Shown: piece by piece, positions 25,740-34,386 of the stretch
Layout of the letters: every line of letters starts with the position of its first letter
How positions within the stretch are numbered: the stretch's first letter is position 1
Assembly: GCA_023150805.1 (NCBI GenBank)
Contig: JAKLKF010000014.1
Span: 22,321-86,320, forward strand
Direction of reading: 5' to 3'
DNA from: Myxococcota bacterium
Lineage (GTDB): Bacteria; Myxococcota_A; UBA796; UBA2385
DNA length: 64,000 bases
Made by a program: the position numbers and the translations under genes
The notes under the pieces: generated by a model
What the model was told of the DNA's origin: nothing
Database searches by the model: none
What the model saw: only the letters and a program-made list of their open reading frames with translations

Positions 25740-27452
25740 ATGAACCGCGAGCCGATCCTGCCGCCCTGGGCCGAGGAGCTGAAGCTCCGCTACCTCTCGG
25801 GCGAGGCCAGCATGTTCCTCGTGCACGGCAGCGTGCGCGACCTGCAGCCCTGGCAGGAGGCCGACGGGACCACGACCTGGATCCCGATGCGCGAGTTCCT
25901 GGAGCGCTTCCTGGCGCGCTCCAAGGACATCGTCATCTACTACAACCTGTCCGAGGGCCTGGAGTTCCCCGACCAGAAGGCCCGGGCGCGGTTCCGCACG
26001 GTGATCAACGCGCGGCGCGCCCTGCGAGGGGACGAGGCGCTGCCGTCGTCGCTGCCGCGCAGCGCCGGCGACGTGGTGCCCATCATCGAGGACCTGGTCA
26101 CCGACACCTCGCAGCGGGCCGCCGTCATCGTCGACTTCGTCGAGATGATCGCGCCCATGGGCGACCTCACCTTCATGTCGGAGACCGACAAGTCCAACCT
26201 GGTCGCGCTCGAGCGCTGGGCCAGCGACCCCGCCCTGCTGCAGAGCGACAACCTGCTGCTGCTGGTCTGCGAGAACCCCAGCGACGTGCACCGGCGGCTG
26301 CGCAGCACGACCCACCTGGTGCCGGTCAACGTGCCCCTGCCCGACCAGGCGGCCCGGCTTGCCTTCATCAAGGGCAGCGACCAGCGCGGCGTCGAGCTGG
26401 AGATGGGGCAGGAGTCGCTGGCGAAGGTGACGGCCGGCCTGTCCCTGGTGCAGGTGCGCGGCCTGTTCCGGCGCGCGCGGCAGTCCGGCGAGGTCATCAC
26501 CTTCCGCACGGTCAGCCGGCGCAAGAAGTCGATCATCGAGCAGGAGTGCGGCGGGCTGGTCGAGTTCGTCGACCCGGTGCACGGCTTCTCGCACGTCGGC
26601 GGCCTGGACCGGCTCAAGCACGACCTGATGCGCGTGGCCAGCGCGATCAAGGCCGGGCACACCAACCGCGTGCCGATGGGCATGATGTTCGTGGGCCCGA
26701 TGGGGACGGGCAAGACCTACGTCGCCGAGGCCTTCGCGGCCGAGAGCGGCCTGACCTGCCTGAAGTTCAAGAACTTCCGCGAGAAGTGGGTCGGAAGCAC
26801 CGAGGGCAACCTGGAGAAGATCCTCCAGGTGGTCGACGGTCTGGGCTACGTCCTGCTCATCATCGACGAGGCCGACCGCTCGATGGGCAACCAGGGCGAC
26901 AGCGACGGGGGCACCAGCAGCCGGGTCATCGCGCGCCTCAAGGAGTTCATGAGCGACACGAGCCACCGCGGCCGCGTCGTGATCCTGATGATGACCAACC
27001 GGCCGGACAAGCTCGACACCGACCTGAAGCGGCCGGGGCGCTTCGACTTCAAGATCCCCTTCTTCTTCCCCGAGGAGCTGATCGAGCGCACCAGCATCCT
27101 GCAGGCGATCGTGCGCAAGAACAAGCTCAAGCTGGCGGGGGACGCCGATCTGCAGCCGATCGCCGCCCAGCTCGAGGGCTACTCGGCCGCCGAGCTGGAG
27201 GCCGTCCTCCTCGCCGCCGCCAACCTGGCCGGCGACGAGGACACCGAGGTCATCTCGCAGGCCCACCTGGAGAAGGCCGCCACCGACGTGATCCCCAGCC
27301 GCGACACGCGGATGCTGGAGTTCATGGAGATGCTGGCGGTCTTCGAGGCCTCCTCCCGGCGCATGCTGCCCGCCCGCTTCCAGGAGCTGGACACGGCCGC
27401 GGTCCAGGTCCGCCTGGACGAGCTGCGGCGCCACCTGGTGGGTCGGGTCTGA
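25740..27452 (+). CDS. AAA+ ATPase with degenerate N-terminal AAA half
   Basis: The 570-residue protein has a C-terminal AAA module with Walker A GPMGTGKT (about 320-327), Walker B LLIIDEAD (about 371-378), an arginine finger in [10 protein letters not shown], and a helical lid containing [14 protein letters not shown]. Residues 1-290 resemble an AAA domain that has lost its Walker A ([28 protein letters not shown]), as in Ycf46-like proteins. The ATP-dependent remodelling target is not known. It starts 36 bases after the tail-fibre-like gene, in the same direction, and may thread or assemble that protein. It has no protease domain or membrane segment. Confidence 0.85.
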   Translation: MNREPILPPWAEELKLRYLSGEASMFLVHGSVRDLQPWQEADGTTTWIPMREFLERFLARSKDIVIYYNLSEGLEFPDQKARARFRTVINARRALRGDEALPSSLPRSAGDVVPIIEDLVTDTSQRAAVIVDFVEMIAPMGDLTFMSETDKSNLVALERWASDPALLQSDNLLLLVCENPSDVHRRLRSTTHLVPVNVPLPDQAARLAFIKGSDQRGVELEMGQESLAKVTAGLSLVQVRGLFRRARQSGEVITFRTVSRRKKSIIEQECGGLVEFVDPVHGFSHVGGLDRLKHDLMRVASAIKAGHTNRVPMGMMFVGPMGTGKTYVAEAFAAESGLTCLKFKNFREKWVGSTEGNLEKILQVVDGLGYVLLIIDEADRSMGNQGDSDGGTSSRVIARLKEFMSDTSHRGRVVILMMTNRPDKLDTDLKRPGRFDFKIPFFFPEELIERTSILQAIVRKNKLKLAGDADLQPIAAQLEGYSAAELEAVLLAAANLAGDEDTEVISQAHLEKAATDVIPSRDTRMLEFMEMLAVFEASSRRMLPARFQELDTAAVQVRLDELRRHLVGRV

Positions 27453-27472
27453 GCCGGTGAAGACCGGGCGCC

Positions 27473-27501
27473 TTGACAGGCGCGGCGGGGCGACGTAGAA
27501 G
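27473..27501 (+). promoter_or_regulatory. Sigma-70-type promoter for the L21-L27 operon
   Basis: TTGACA (27473-27478) is separated by 17 bases from TAGAAG (27496-27501). A leader of roughly 100 bases precedes rplU. Ribosomal protein operons are usually strongly expressed, which fits an exact -35. Confidence 0.55.
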
Positions 27502-27604
27502 GCTGGGCCTTGCGCGTGGGGCTGGCGTGCGCTGGCGCCGCCGGGGTCCGACCCGGTGACGTGGCCGAGTCCACCCGACCCACACTCTCGACAGGAAGGT
27601 TCCC

Positions 27605-27913
27605 ATGTACGCGGTGGTCGTCACCGGTGGCAAGCAGTACCGGGTCTCCCAGGGAGACACCATCACCGTCGACCGGCTCCAGGCCGATGTCGGCAGCACC
27701 ATCGAGCTGGGCGACGTCCTGCTGATCGGCGGCGACGAGCTGAAGGTGGGCGCGCCCACCGTCGCCGGCGCCAAGGTCGTCGCGCAGGTCGTCGGCCACG
27801 AGCTGGGCGAGAAGCGCGAGATCTTCAAGTACCGGCGCACCCGGCGGTACCGCCGCTTCCGCGGCTTCCGCCCCTCGCTGACCACCCTCTCCATCCAGAG
27901 CATCTCGGCCTGA
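27605..27913 (+). CDS. rplU: 50S ribosomal protein L21
   Basis: The 102-residue product starts [18 protein letters not shown], the conserved L21 N-terminus. It has the conserved C-terminal basic stretch [15 protein letters not shown] that contacts 23S rRNA. The length is normal. AGGAAGG precedes the ATG. It heads the classic rplU-rpmA-obgE order. The leader is about 100 bases long and could carry autoregulation, though none is visible. Confidence 0.97.
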   Translation: MYAVVVTGGKQYRVSQGDTITVDRLQADVGSTIELGDVLLIGGDELKVGAPTVAGAKVVAQVVGHELGEKREIFKYRRTRRYRRFRGFRPSLTTLSIQSISA

Positions 27914-27959
27914 AGGCCGGGGCACCCTCGGACCGGCCCCAGGCCGGAGGAAGCAGATC

Positions 27960-28226
27960 ATGGCGCACAAAAAGGGTCAGGGCAGCTCGCGGAACGGCCG
28001 CGACAGCAACGCCAAGTACCGTGGTGTGAAGACGGGCGACGGCCAGGCCGTGACGGCCGGCAACATCCTCGTCCGGCAGAAGGGCACCAAGTTCCACGCC
28101 GGTGAGGGCGTGGGCACGGGCCGCGACTGGACCCTCTTCGCCATGCGCGACGGCGTGGTGAAGTTCCAGACCCGCCGGAACCGCAAGCAGGTGCTCGTGC
28201 TGCCGGTCGAGGCCGCCGAGGCCTGA
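27960..28226 (+). CDS. rpmA: 50S ribosomal protein L27
   Basis: The 88-residue product starts directly [16 protein letters not shown]. There is no cleavable N-terminal extension of the Firmicutes type, so the N-terminal tail reaching the peptidyl-transferase centre needs no protease. [21 protein letters not shown] is the conserved core. The ATG has GGAGG upstream. The length matches bacterial L27. Confidence 0.97.
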   Translation: MAHKKGQGSSRNGRDSNAKYRGVKTGDGQAVTAGNILVRQKGTKFHAGEGVGTGRDWTLFAMRDGVVKFQTRRNRKQVLVLPVEAAEA

Positions 28227-28265
28227 GGGCCCCGGACGATCCTCCTCGGGGGGTCGGTCTCACCC

Positions 28266-29330
28266 ATGCGGTTCATCGACGAAGCCGTCATCCACGTCGC
28301 CAGCGGGCGCGGGGGAGACGGCTGTTCGTCGTTCCGGCGCGAGAAGTTCGTGCCGCTGGGCGGCCCCGACGGTGGCGACGGGGGACGTGGCGGCGACGTC
28401 GTGCTGGTGGCGACCACCCGGCGCAACACCCTGCTGGACCTGCGCGGTCACGCGATCTGGCGCGCGCGCAGCGGGCAGCCGGGCAAGGGCAACCAGCGCA
28501 CCGGCGGCGGGGGCGAGGACACGGAGATCGAGGTGCCGGTCGGCACCCGCGTCTTCGACGTCGACACCGACCAGGTGCTGGCCGACCTGACCGAGGACGG
28601 GCAGCGCTGGGTGGCTGCCCGCGGCGGCCGGGGCGGCATGGGCAACGCCAGCTTCAAGTCGTCCACCAACCGGGCGCCGACCGAGACGACGCCCGGCGGG
28701 GAGGCCGAAGAGCGGCACCTGCGCCTGGAGCTGATGCTCATGGCGGACGCGGGCCTGGTGGGCTTCCCCAACGCGGGCAAGAGCACGCTCATCTCGCGCA
28801 TCTCCAGCGCGCGGCCGCGGGTGGCGGACTACCCCTTCACGACCCTGGTCCCCAACCTGGGCGTGGTCGACATGGGGCTGGACGGCTCCTACGTGGTCGC
28901 CGACGTGCCGGGGCTGATCCAGGGGGCGGCCGAGGGCGCGGGGCTGGGGCACCGCTTCCTGCGCCACGTGCAGCGCACCCGCCTGCTGCTGCACCTGGTC
29001 AGCCTGGGCTCCTTCGAGCAGGAGGTGCCGGTCCAGGGCGACGCCGCCGTCGCTGACCCGGGCTCTCCGGGCGCGCAGGCGCTGGCGCGCTACCGGGCGA
29101 TCCGCGCCGAGCTGGCCGCCTTCGATCCCGGGCTGGCCGCCCGACCGGAGCTGGTCGTGCTGACCAAGGCCGACATCGTGCCGCCCGAGGAGCGCGACCA
29201 GGCCCTCGCGGCCCTGCAGGCCGAGGTCGGCGCCGACCGGGTCCTGGTGATCTCGGCGGTCACCGGCCAGGGCATCCCCCAGCTCAAGCACCGCGTGCAC
29301 GGGGAGCTGAAGGCTATGCTGGCGGAGTGA
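28266..29330 (+). CDS. obgE: GTPase Obg (ribosome assembly)
   Basis: Obg is a GTPase that assists 50S assembly and stress responses. The 354-residue product has the Gly-rich Obg fold at the N-terminus (GPDGGDGGRGGDV), the G1 loop GFPNAGKST (about 163-171), DVPGLIQGA for the G3 motif, and TKAD for G4. There is no C-terminal OCT extension, as in many proteobacterial Obg proteins. It starts 39 bases after rpmA and ends in GTGA, overlapping the next lipoprotein gene by four bases. Confidence 0.96.
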   Translation: MRFIDEAVIHVASGRGGDGCSSFRREKFVPLGGPDGGDGGRGGDVVLVATTRRNTLLDLRGHAIWRARSGQPGKGNQRTGGGGEDTEIEVPVGTRVFDVDTDQVLADLTEDGQRWVAARGGRGGMGNASFKSSTNRAPTETTPGGEAEERHLRLELMLMADAGLVGFPNAGKSTLISRISSARPRVADYPFTTLVPNLGVVDMGLDGSYVVADVPGLIQGAAEGAGLGHRFLRHVQRTRLLLHLVSLGSFEQEVPVQGDAAVADPGSPGAQALARYRAIRAELAAFDPGLAARPELVVLTKADIVPPEERDQALAALQAEVGADRVLVISAVTGQGIPQLKHRVHGELKAMLAE

Positions 29331-30022
29331 GCCCCTCCGTCGCCGCCGTGGTCCTCCTCCTCGCCCCGCTGGGCTGCACGCCGCAGGCGCCTCCCGAGGA
29401 GCTGCTGGCCGATGCCTCCTCGCAGGTCACCTTCGCCTCCGTGGAGGGGATCGGCCCGCACCACTACCTGTCCAGCGTGCGGCGCACCGACAGCCGGGCG
29501 GGCATCCCCGACCTGGTGGTGGACGAGGTGGTGGAGATCGCCTGGCAGGACTGGGACAACTTCCACGTCCGTCGCCTGATCGACGGGCAGGCCGAGCGGG
29601 AGACGGTGGTGGCCGGGGCGGTGCCCTGGGTGCGGTCGGCCGACCGCTGGGACCGCCGCGACGACGCCGAGCCTCACCGCGTGCAGCTCCGCACCACCTG
29701 GAACGTGTGGGACGAGGTCATGGGCCCCTGGCTGGCCCACGTCGAGCTGGTGCCCGACGGCGACGACATCGTCGAGGGGCGGCCGGCCTCGCGCTACCAG
29801 GTGCGGATGCTGCCGGCGGACCAGGCGCCCAAGGTGCGGACCTCGGCCTTCGTGCCGATCTCGGCCCAGGGCACCGTCTGGCTGGACAAGGGCACGGCGG
29901 TCCACCTCAAGGCCGAGGTGGAGGCGGTGGCCCGCCGGCAGGGCCTGACGCGGACGGTGCGCCTCACGATGCAGCGCTCCAACGTCGGCGAGGACCAGGG
30001 GGTCGCCGCGCCGCCGGGCTGA
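29327..30022 (+). CDS. Hypothetical lipoprotein coupled to obgE
   Basis: The 231-residue product starts at the GTG that overlaps the obgE stop. It has a short signal with lipobox LGC at about Cys17. The mature part is beta-rich (VVEIAWQDWDNFHVRRLIDG; RYQVRMLPADQAPKVRT; VWLDKGTAVHLKAEVEAV), reminiscent of LolA/LolB-like or outer-membrane lipoprotein-sorting barrels, but this similarity is only pattern-level. No Cys besides the lipobox. Function unknown. Confidence 0.7.
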   Translation: MSPSVAAVVLLLAPLGCTPQAPPEELLADASSQVTFASVEGIGPHHYLSSVRRTDSRAGIPDLVVDEVVEIAWQDWDNFHVRRLIDGQAERETVVAGAVPWVRSADRWDRRDDAEPHRVQLRTTWNVWDEVMGPWLAHVELVPDGDDIVEGRPASRYQVRMLPADQAPKVRTSAFVPISAQGTVWLDKGTAVHLKAEVEAVARRQGLTRTVRLTMQRSNVGEDQGVAAPPG

Positions 30023-30077
30023 GCGTGGCTCCGCCGGTCACGGCTTGTCAGGGTCGGTCACGAGGTGGGCGTGGAGC

Positions 30078-30107
30078 TTGTGGTCCCGGTGTCCCGGCCG
30101 GTAGGCT
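30078..30107 (+). promoter_or_regulatory. Sigma-70-type promoter candidate
   Basis: TTGTGG (30078-30083), then 18 bases, then TAGGCT (30102-30107), preceded by CGG. It lies 56 bases before the secreted protein gene at 30163. Confidence 0.4.
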
Positions 30108-30162
30108 GCGCGTGGTCCTTCCCTCCTCGCGCGTCACGCTCCTCGCCCCCCCGGAGGCCGTC

Positions 30163-30585
30163 GTGCGGCACGTCCTGCTCGCGCTCCTGCTCACCGGGTC
30201 GCCGGTCCTGGCCGACGACGGGGGCGTGGTGGAGCAGGGCGGCCGATACGTGGCGGTCGACGCCGCGCGCACCCCCCGGTCTGGCGACATGGTGGGTCCC
30301 ACCTGCACCTTCCGGACCGGCGTCATGGCGCGCCGGGTGATGGCCGAGGGTGCCGAGTACGCCTTCGTGGGCCGGTTGCAGGTCTCGGGCCGCACGCCCG
30401 GCGACGTCGCCTGTCCCTACACGGTGGGCGGGCAGGAGGACACCTGCGTGGTCGCCAGCGAGCTGGTCGAGCACATGCAGAGCCGGGGCCTGGCCACGGG
30501 CGAGCTGTCACTCGAGGGGCGTTTGCTGGAGATCGATGGGGTACGCTATGTCGTGCTGACGGCCTACAAGCCCAGCACCTCCTAG
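30163..30585 (+). CDS. Small secreted protein
   Basis: The 140-residue product starts at GTG 30163 with GGAGG five bases upstream. A signal peptide (VRHVLLALLLTGSPVLADDG) ends at about residue 18. The mature part has two Cys-containing phrases (GPTCTFRTG, DVACPYTVGGQEDTC) that could form a disulfide, and ends in a short beta stretch (LLEIDGVRYVVLTAYKPS). No recognised domain. Confidence 0.7.
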   Translation: MRHVLLALLLTGSPVLADDGGVVEQGGRYVAVDAARTPRSGDMVGPTCTFRTGVMARRVMAEGAEYAFVGRLQVSGRTPGDVACPYTVGGQEDTCVVASELVEHMQSRGLATGELSLEGRLLEIDGVRYVVLTAYKPSTS

Positions 30586-30674
30586 CGACGCCCGGGTCGT
30601 CGCCGGGAGCACCCGACGGCGGGATCGCCGTCTCCGCACCCCCAGAGGACCTCGTCATCGAACCCCTCGACCTC

Positions 30675-31073
30675 GTGAAGGCCGCCGCGCGCGCGGCCTG
30701 GGACGCCAAGGCTGAAGACATCGTCGTGATCGACGTCACCGGGCGGGTCTCCTACGCCGACCACTTCATCATCTGCTCGGGACAGCACGTCCGGCACACG
30801 GCCGCCATCGCCGACCGGATCGTCGCCGCCCTGCGCGAGCAGGGGGGGGCCCGCCCGCTGGGAGTGGAGGGCAAGGAGGTCGGGCGCTGGGTCCTGCTGG
30901 ACTATGGCGACTTCCTGGTCCACGTGCTGGACCAGGCCTCGCGCAACCACTACGACCTCGACGGCCTGTGGGGCGACGCGCCGCGGCTGACCCTGGCCCA
31001 GCTCGGCATCGAGCCGTCGACCGGCGGCGGGACCATCACCTACGCGCCCCAGCCCTTCAGCACCGCCGGCTGA
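30675..31073 (+). CDS. rsfS: Ribosomal silencing factor RsfS
   Basis: RsfS binds L14 and blocks subunit joining in starvation. The product has the family core AEDIVVIDVTGRVSYADHFIICSG, GVEGKEVGRWVLLDYGDFLVHVLD and the following Trp-Gly-Asp. The length from the first usable GTG is 132 residues, including an added tail. The alignment to family members would begin six residues earlier (IEPLDLVKAA), where the only candidates are non-canonical ATC 30657 or GTC 30654, with GAGG seven or more bases before. The neighbour is rlmH, 17 bases downstream, a common pairing. Confidence 0.92.
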   Translation: MKAAARAAWDAKAEDIVVIDVTGRVSYADHFIICSGQHVRHTAAIADRIVAALREQGGARPLGVEGKEVGRWVLLDYGDFLVHVLDQASRNHYDLDGLWGDAPRLTLAQLGIEPSTGGGTITYAPQPFSTAG

Positions 31074-31090
31074 GGCGGCGGTCGGTTCCG

Positions 31091-31552
31091 GTGCGCTGGC
31101 TGGTGGCCCGGGTGGGCAAGGGCCGGAACGCGTGGGCCGATGACGCCGTGGAGGACTACGCCCGGCGCATCCGGCAGGTGAAGGTCGAGGAGCTGCTGCT
31201 GCGGCCGGCCACCTTCCGCGGGGACGTCGACGCCGTGCGCGCCGAGGAGGGCGCGCGCCTGCTGGCGGCGGTCGGGGCGGGCGAGCGGCTGGTGTGCCTG
31301 GACGAGCGCGGCGAGCTGCCCACCAGCGAGGCCTTCGCCGGCTGGTTGTCCCAGGCGGCGTCGGAGGGCTGCTCGGGCCTGGTCTTCGGCATCGGGGGGC
31401 CCTACGGCCACCCCGCGGTGGTGCGGCAGCGCGCCTGGAAGTCCCTGGCGCTCGGGCGCTGGGTCACCAACCACGAGGTGGCCCGCGTGGTGCTGGTCGA
31501 GCAGCTCTACCGCGCCAGCACGCTCATCTGGGGGGGCAGCTACCACCACTGA
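31091..31552 (+). CDS. rlmH: 23S rRNA (pseudouridine1915-N3)-methyltransferase RlmH
   Basis: RlmH methylates pseudouridine 1915 of 23S rRNA and is a SPOUT trefoil-knot enzyme. The 153-residue product ends with the diagnostic HEVARVVLVEQLYRASTLIW...YHH and has LVFGIGGPYGH for SAM binding. The GTG start at 31091 gives the normal N-terminus (RWLVARVGKG). It is adjacent to rsfS. Confidence 0.95.
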   Translation: MRWLVARVGKGRNAWADDAVEDYARRIRQVKVEELLLRPATFRGDVDAVRAEEGARLLAAVGAGERLVCLDERGELPTSEAFAGWLSQAASEGCSGLVFGIGGPYGHPAVVRQRAWKSLALGRWVTNHEVARVVLVEQLYRASTLIWGGSYHH

Positions 31553-31732
31553 AGGGACGCGTGGCCGCCCGGCGGCACAGGCGGGACGGCTGTTCCTCGC
31601 CCCGGCCGTGGAACACCCGCGGCGGCGAGATCCGGTGCGCCCGGCGGGTCGGCCGGGTCCCCTTTGCGCACCCGCGAGGAGCTTTCGTGCGTCGCGCCGG
31701 CCGGGCAGGGCTACCCGGTGCGCGGAGGTTCC

Positions 31733-32365
31733 ATGCCGCTCGCCCTGGCCCTGCTCGACGTGCTGGCCCCCGCGCCCTGCGCCGGCTGCGAGGGGCTCCT
31801 CGACCGCCCGGGGGCGCTCTTGTGCCGGGCCTGTGCGGCCGAGGTGCCCCAGCGGGTGCGGCCCTTCCCGGTGCCGTCGCCGCTGGCGTGGGGGTGGGGC
31901 CTGGGCGCCTATGACGGCCCCCTCGGCGCCCTGGTCCGCCAGGGCAAGTACCGCCCGGACCCGCGGGTGTTCCACGCGCTGGGCCGCTGGCTGGCGCGCT
32001 CCGCCCACGAGCGCCTGCCGCAGGTCGACGCCGTCGTCCCGGTGCCCGTACCCGCGATCCGCAGGATGTCGCGGGGCTTCGACCAGGGAGAGATCCTGGC
32101 GCGGGCGGTGGCCCTGGCCGTGGATCGGCCCGTGCGAGCCGCCCTGCGGCGCGTCCGGGGCGCCGAGCAGGCCGGCCGGATCGGTCGCGCCCGGGCCGCG
32201 GGCGCGCGGGGCGCGTTCCGCCCCGCGGCCCCGGTGCCCCCCTACGTGCTGCTGGTGGACGACGTCTGCACCACCGGCGCCACCGCCGCGGCCTGCGCCG
32301 ACGAGCTGCTCTGCGGGGGGGCGCGGCGGGTCGGCCTGCTCTGCGTGGCGGCGCGGGCGCTCTGA
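31733..32365 (+). CDS. comF: ComF-type phosphoribosyltransferase
   Basis: The 210-residue product has an N-terminal zinc-ribbon-like Cys pair set (CAGC, CRAC), VDAVVPVPVP, the RGFDQGE motif and the PRPP-binding loop VLLVDDVCTTGATA, the ComF layout. ComF/GntX-type proteins are linked to DNA uptake in competent bacteria, and also to nucleotide salvage; function here is inferred. I chose the ATG at 31733 with GGAGG four bases upstream. An in-frame TTG at 31664 would give 23 additional residues without support. Confidence 0.88.
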   Translation: MPLALALLDVLAPAPCAGCEGLLDRPGALLCRACAAEVPQRVRPFPVPSPLAWGWGLGAYDGPLGALVRQGKYRPDPRVFHALGRWLARSAHERLPQVDAVVPVPVPAIRRMSRGFDQGEILARAVALAVDRPVRAALRRVRGAEQAGRIGRARAAGARGAFRPAAPVPPYVLLVDDVCTTGATAAACADELLCGGARRVGLLCVAARAL

Positions 32366-32504
32366 GCATGTCGCCCCGCCTGTCCGGATTTCGTGACGTC
32401 GTCAGACGATTGCGACGCCCCACGGGCGCGTCCACCGGGTGCCTGGCGCGACGAGAACCGCCGCGCGGGCCTCCCCAGCGAGCAGGGCCGGGTCGACGGA
32501 GATG

Positions 32505-32521
32505 TTGGCACGGTTCCTGCT
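32505..32521 (+). promoter_or_regulatory. Sigma-54 (-24/-12) promoter candidate
   Basis: The site TTGGCACGGTTCCTGCT matches the consensus TTGGCACGN4TTGCT at all but one base, with GG and GC at the required spacing. It lies 46 bases before the ATG of the 55-residue gene at 32568 and is the best sigma-54 match I found here. Confidence 0.7.
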
Positions 32522-32567
32522 TCAGAAGGGGTCGCGAGCCCCAACGCCGCTCGCCCAGGAGACCAGG

Positions 32568-32735
32568 ATGTCCCCCACGCACGAGACGAGCATCGGTGAG
32601 CTGATCAGCATCTTCTACGCCCGCTTCATGGAGCTGTACGGCGACGAGGAGCTCGCCAGCGTGGCGACCGCGGCGGTCATCAACGACCTGCTGACGGCCG
32701 AGCGCACCCGGGCCCCGGTCCGCGACGCCGCCTGA
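32568..32735 (+). CDS. Small helical protein under a sigma-54-type promoter
   Basis: The 55-residue product starts MSPTHETSIGELIS, with AGGAG about six to ten bases ahead of the ATG. Residues 8-45 are two amphipathic helices (ISIFYARFMELYGDEELASV, then TAAVINDLLTAE) and the tail is Arg/Ala-rich. It lacks signal peptide, Cys and known domains. The MSP start, size, helical plan and promoter class match the 62-residue gene at 4582-4770; weak residue similarity suggests, without proving, a shared family. Function unknown. Confidence 0.6.
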   Translation: MSPTHETSIGELISIFYARFMELYGDEELASVATAAVINDLLTAERTRAPVRDAA

Positions 32736-32825
32736 CCGCTTCGGGGCGGGGGAAATCCCCTCGCCCTGGCGCGGATCGCAGGTGACTTCAGGTGCGGGCT
32801 CGCGTTACTCTTGACGGGCCAAGCC

Positions 32826-34316
32826 ATGCCCGTCCCGCTCTCCGCGCCTGTCCCCGATCCGGCCCGCAGCCTGTGGGCGCCGGTGACCGTGCGCGTCGCC
32901 TGGGAGCTGGTGCTGGCCGGCCTGCCGGCGCGGCCGGACGCCATCGCCGAGGCCCGGGAGCACGTGCTGCGCTCGCTGCCACCCGGCGCGGGCGAGCACG
33001 AGGCCGAGGAGCTGTCCACCCTCGGCGTGCGCGAGTGGATCGAGCGGGTCCGCGACGGCCGCTACCGTCGCCCGGCGACCGACCCGGACCTGGCCCTGCC
33101 GCTGGGACACGACTGGCGCCGCCGGCTCTCGCAGGCGCTGGACCACGCCGGCGACGCGGTCCTCCGGCTGCACTACGGCGACGGCTTCCCGCTCGACGTC
33201 GTCGCACGCAGCGCCGCCATCGACGAGATCCACCTCGAGCAGGCGCGCGGCGGCATCCGCGAGGCCATCCGCGCCATCGCCCTGGAGGAGGGCGTCAGCG
33301 TGCACGGCTGGAGCGTGGCGCGCCTGGACCTGCTGATCGGGCGGGTGGCGCGCATCGCCGAGCCCGGCTGTCCGGGCCCCGGCGGGCTGCTGACGGACGA
33401 GGGGCGCGCCCACGCCGACCGCTGCCCGCGGTGCAGCCGCGCCGTCCGCCTGGTGCGCGGCGGCGTGCTGTCCCCCTCCGACCTCTTCCCGCCCGAGCAC
33501 ACGCTGGTCCGCCCCGCGGACCGCCGCCGGGTCTGCGCGATCCTGCTGCACCCGGACGCGCGCAAGCACCGCGAGCGCGTGAGCCAGGCCCTGGGCGAGG
33601 CGGCCCTGCCGATCGGCGCCGACGGCTGGGTGCTGCCCGAGGAGGCGCTGGACGCGGCGGGCCCGGCCCTGACCGCCCTGGCCCTGGAGGGCACGCCTGC
33701 CCGCCACCACCTGCGCGGCGCGCTGGTCACTGGCTCGGGGCGGTGGGCCCGGGGGCGCCTCATCGGCCCCCTGCCGCTGCAGGCCATCGAGGGCGCGCGG
33801 GCCCGGCCCTGGGGCGAGCTGGCCGGCATGCCCGAGCTGCCCGCCCCGCTGCCGCCTCCGCCGCGGGCCACGGCCTGGTGGATCGGCGCCGCGGTGTCGG
33901 TCCTGCTCGCCGCCGCCACCGCCGTCTTCGTCAGCGCCGACCGCGGCGTCACGCCGACCTACCCGGTGCAGGCGCGCTTCGTGCCTCGGGCCGGCGCCTG
34001 GGAGCTGCGCTTCGACACCCACGACCTCGCCGTGGTGGACATCGTGGCCCAGCGCGGCGGTCGCTGGGAGCTGGCGCACGGGGGCGTGCGCGACGGCAAG
34101 GGCCGCTGGGCCACCGGCGAGGGGGACTACCGGCTCCAGGTCGACGGCCAGGCCGTGGCCATCGTCACCAGCGCCGCCGGCATCCCCGACCTTGCGGCGC
34201 GCCTGGCCGCCGCCTCCGCCGACCCCGATCCCCTGGCTTCTCTCTCCGACCGGGTCCACGCCGCAGACGCCCACGCGGCGGTGCTGACCTCGCCGGGCGC
34301 GGCCCCCTCGCCCTGA
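32826..34316 (+). CDS. Membrane protein joining a sigma-region-4-like HTH and an anti-sigma zinc motif
   Basis: The 496-residue product (ATG 32826; an in-frame TTG at 32811 is possible) has three parts. Around residues 108-150 lies AGDAVLRLHYGDGFPLDVVA and a following helix ending GIREAIRAI, which fits the sigma-70 region 4 recognition HTH. At about 196-203 is HADRCPRC, the HxxxCxxC zinc signature of ZAS anti-sigma factors. A membrane helix (WIGAAVSVLLAAATAVFVS) follows near 350-370, then an extracytoplasmic beta domain. The arrangement is not a standard sigma or anti-sigma factor. It could bind a promoter or a sigma factor at the membrane. Confidence 0.6.
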   Translation: MPVPLSAPVPDPARSLWAPVTVRVAWELVLAGLPARPDAIAEAREHVLRSLPPGAGEHEAEELSTLGVREWIERVRDGRYRRPATDPDLALPLGHDWRRRLSQALDHAGDAVLRLHYGDGFPLDVVARSAAIDEIHLEQARGGIREAIRAIALEEGVSVHGWSVARLDLLIGRVARIAEPGCPGPGGLLTDEGRAHADRCPRCSRAVRLVRGGVLSPSDLFPPEHTLVRPADRRRVCAILLHPDARKHRERVSQALGEAALPIGADGWVLPEEALDAAGPALTALALEGTPARHHLRGALVTGSGRWARGRLIGPLPLQAIEGARARPWGELAGMPELPAPLPPPPRATAWWIGAAVSVLLAAATAVFVSADRGVTPTYPVQARFVPRAGAWELRFDTHDLAVVDIVAQRGGRWELAHGGVRDGKGRWATGEGDYRLQVDGQAVAIVTSAAGIPDLAARLAAASADPDPLASLSDRVHAADAHAAVLTSPGAAPSP

Positions 34317-34386
34317 GCGCCCACCCGCGGCCCGCCGCCTGGCCAGGCACGGGCCTGGACGGCGCCCAGGCGGTATAGTCGCCGCC

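Noticed and set aside
23961..27434. A 1157-codon minus-strand frame opposite the fibre-like protein and AAA ATPase
   Set aside because: Its sequence is low-complexity (Leu/Val/Ala/His) and lacks motifs, whereas the opposite strand encodes clear Walker and coiled-coil proteins.
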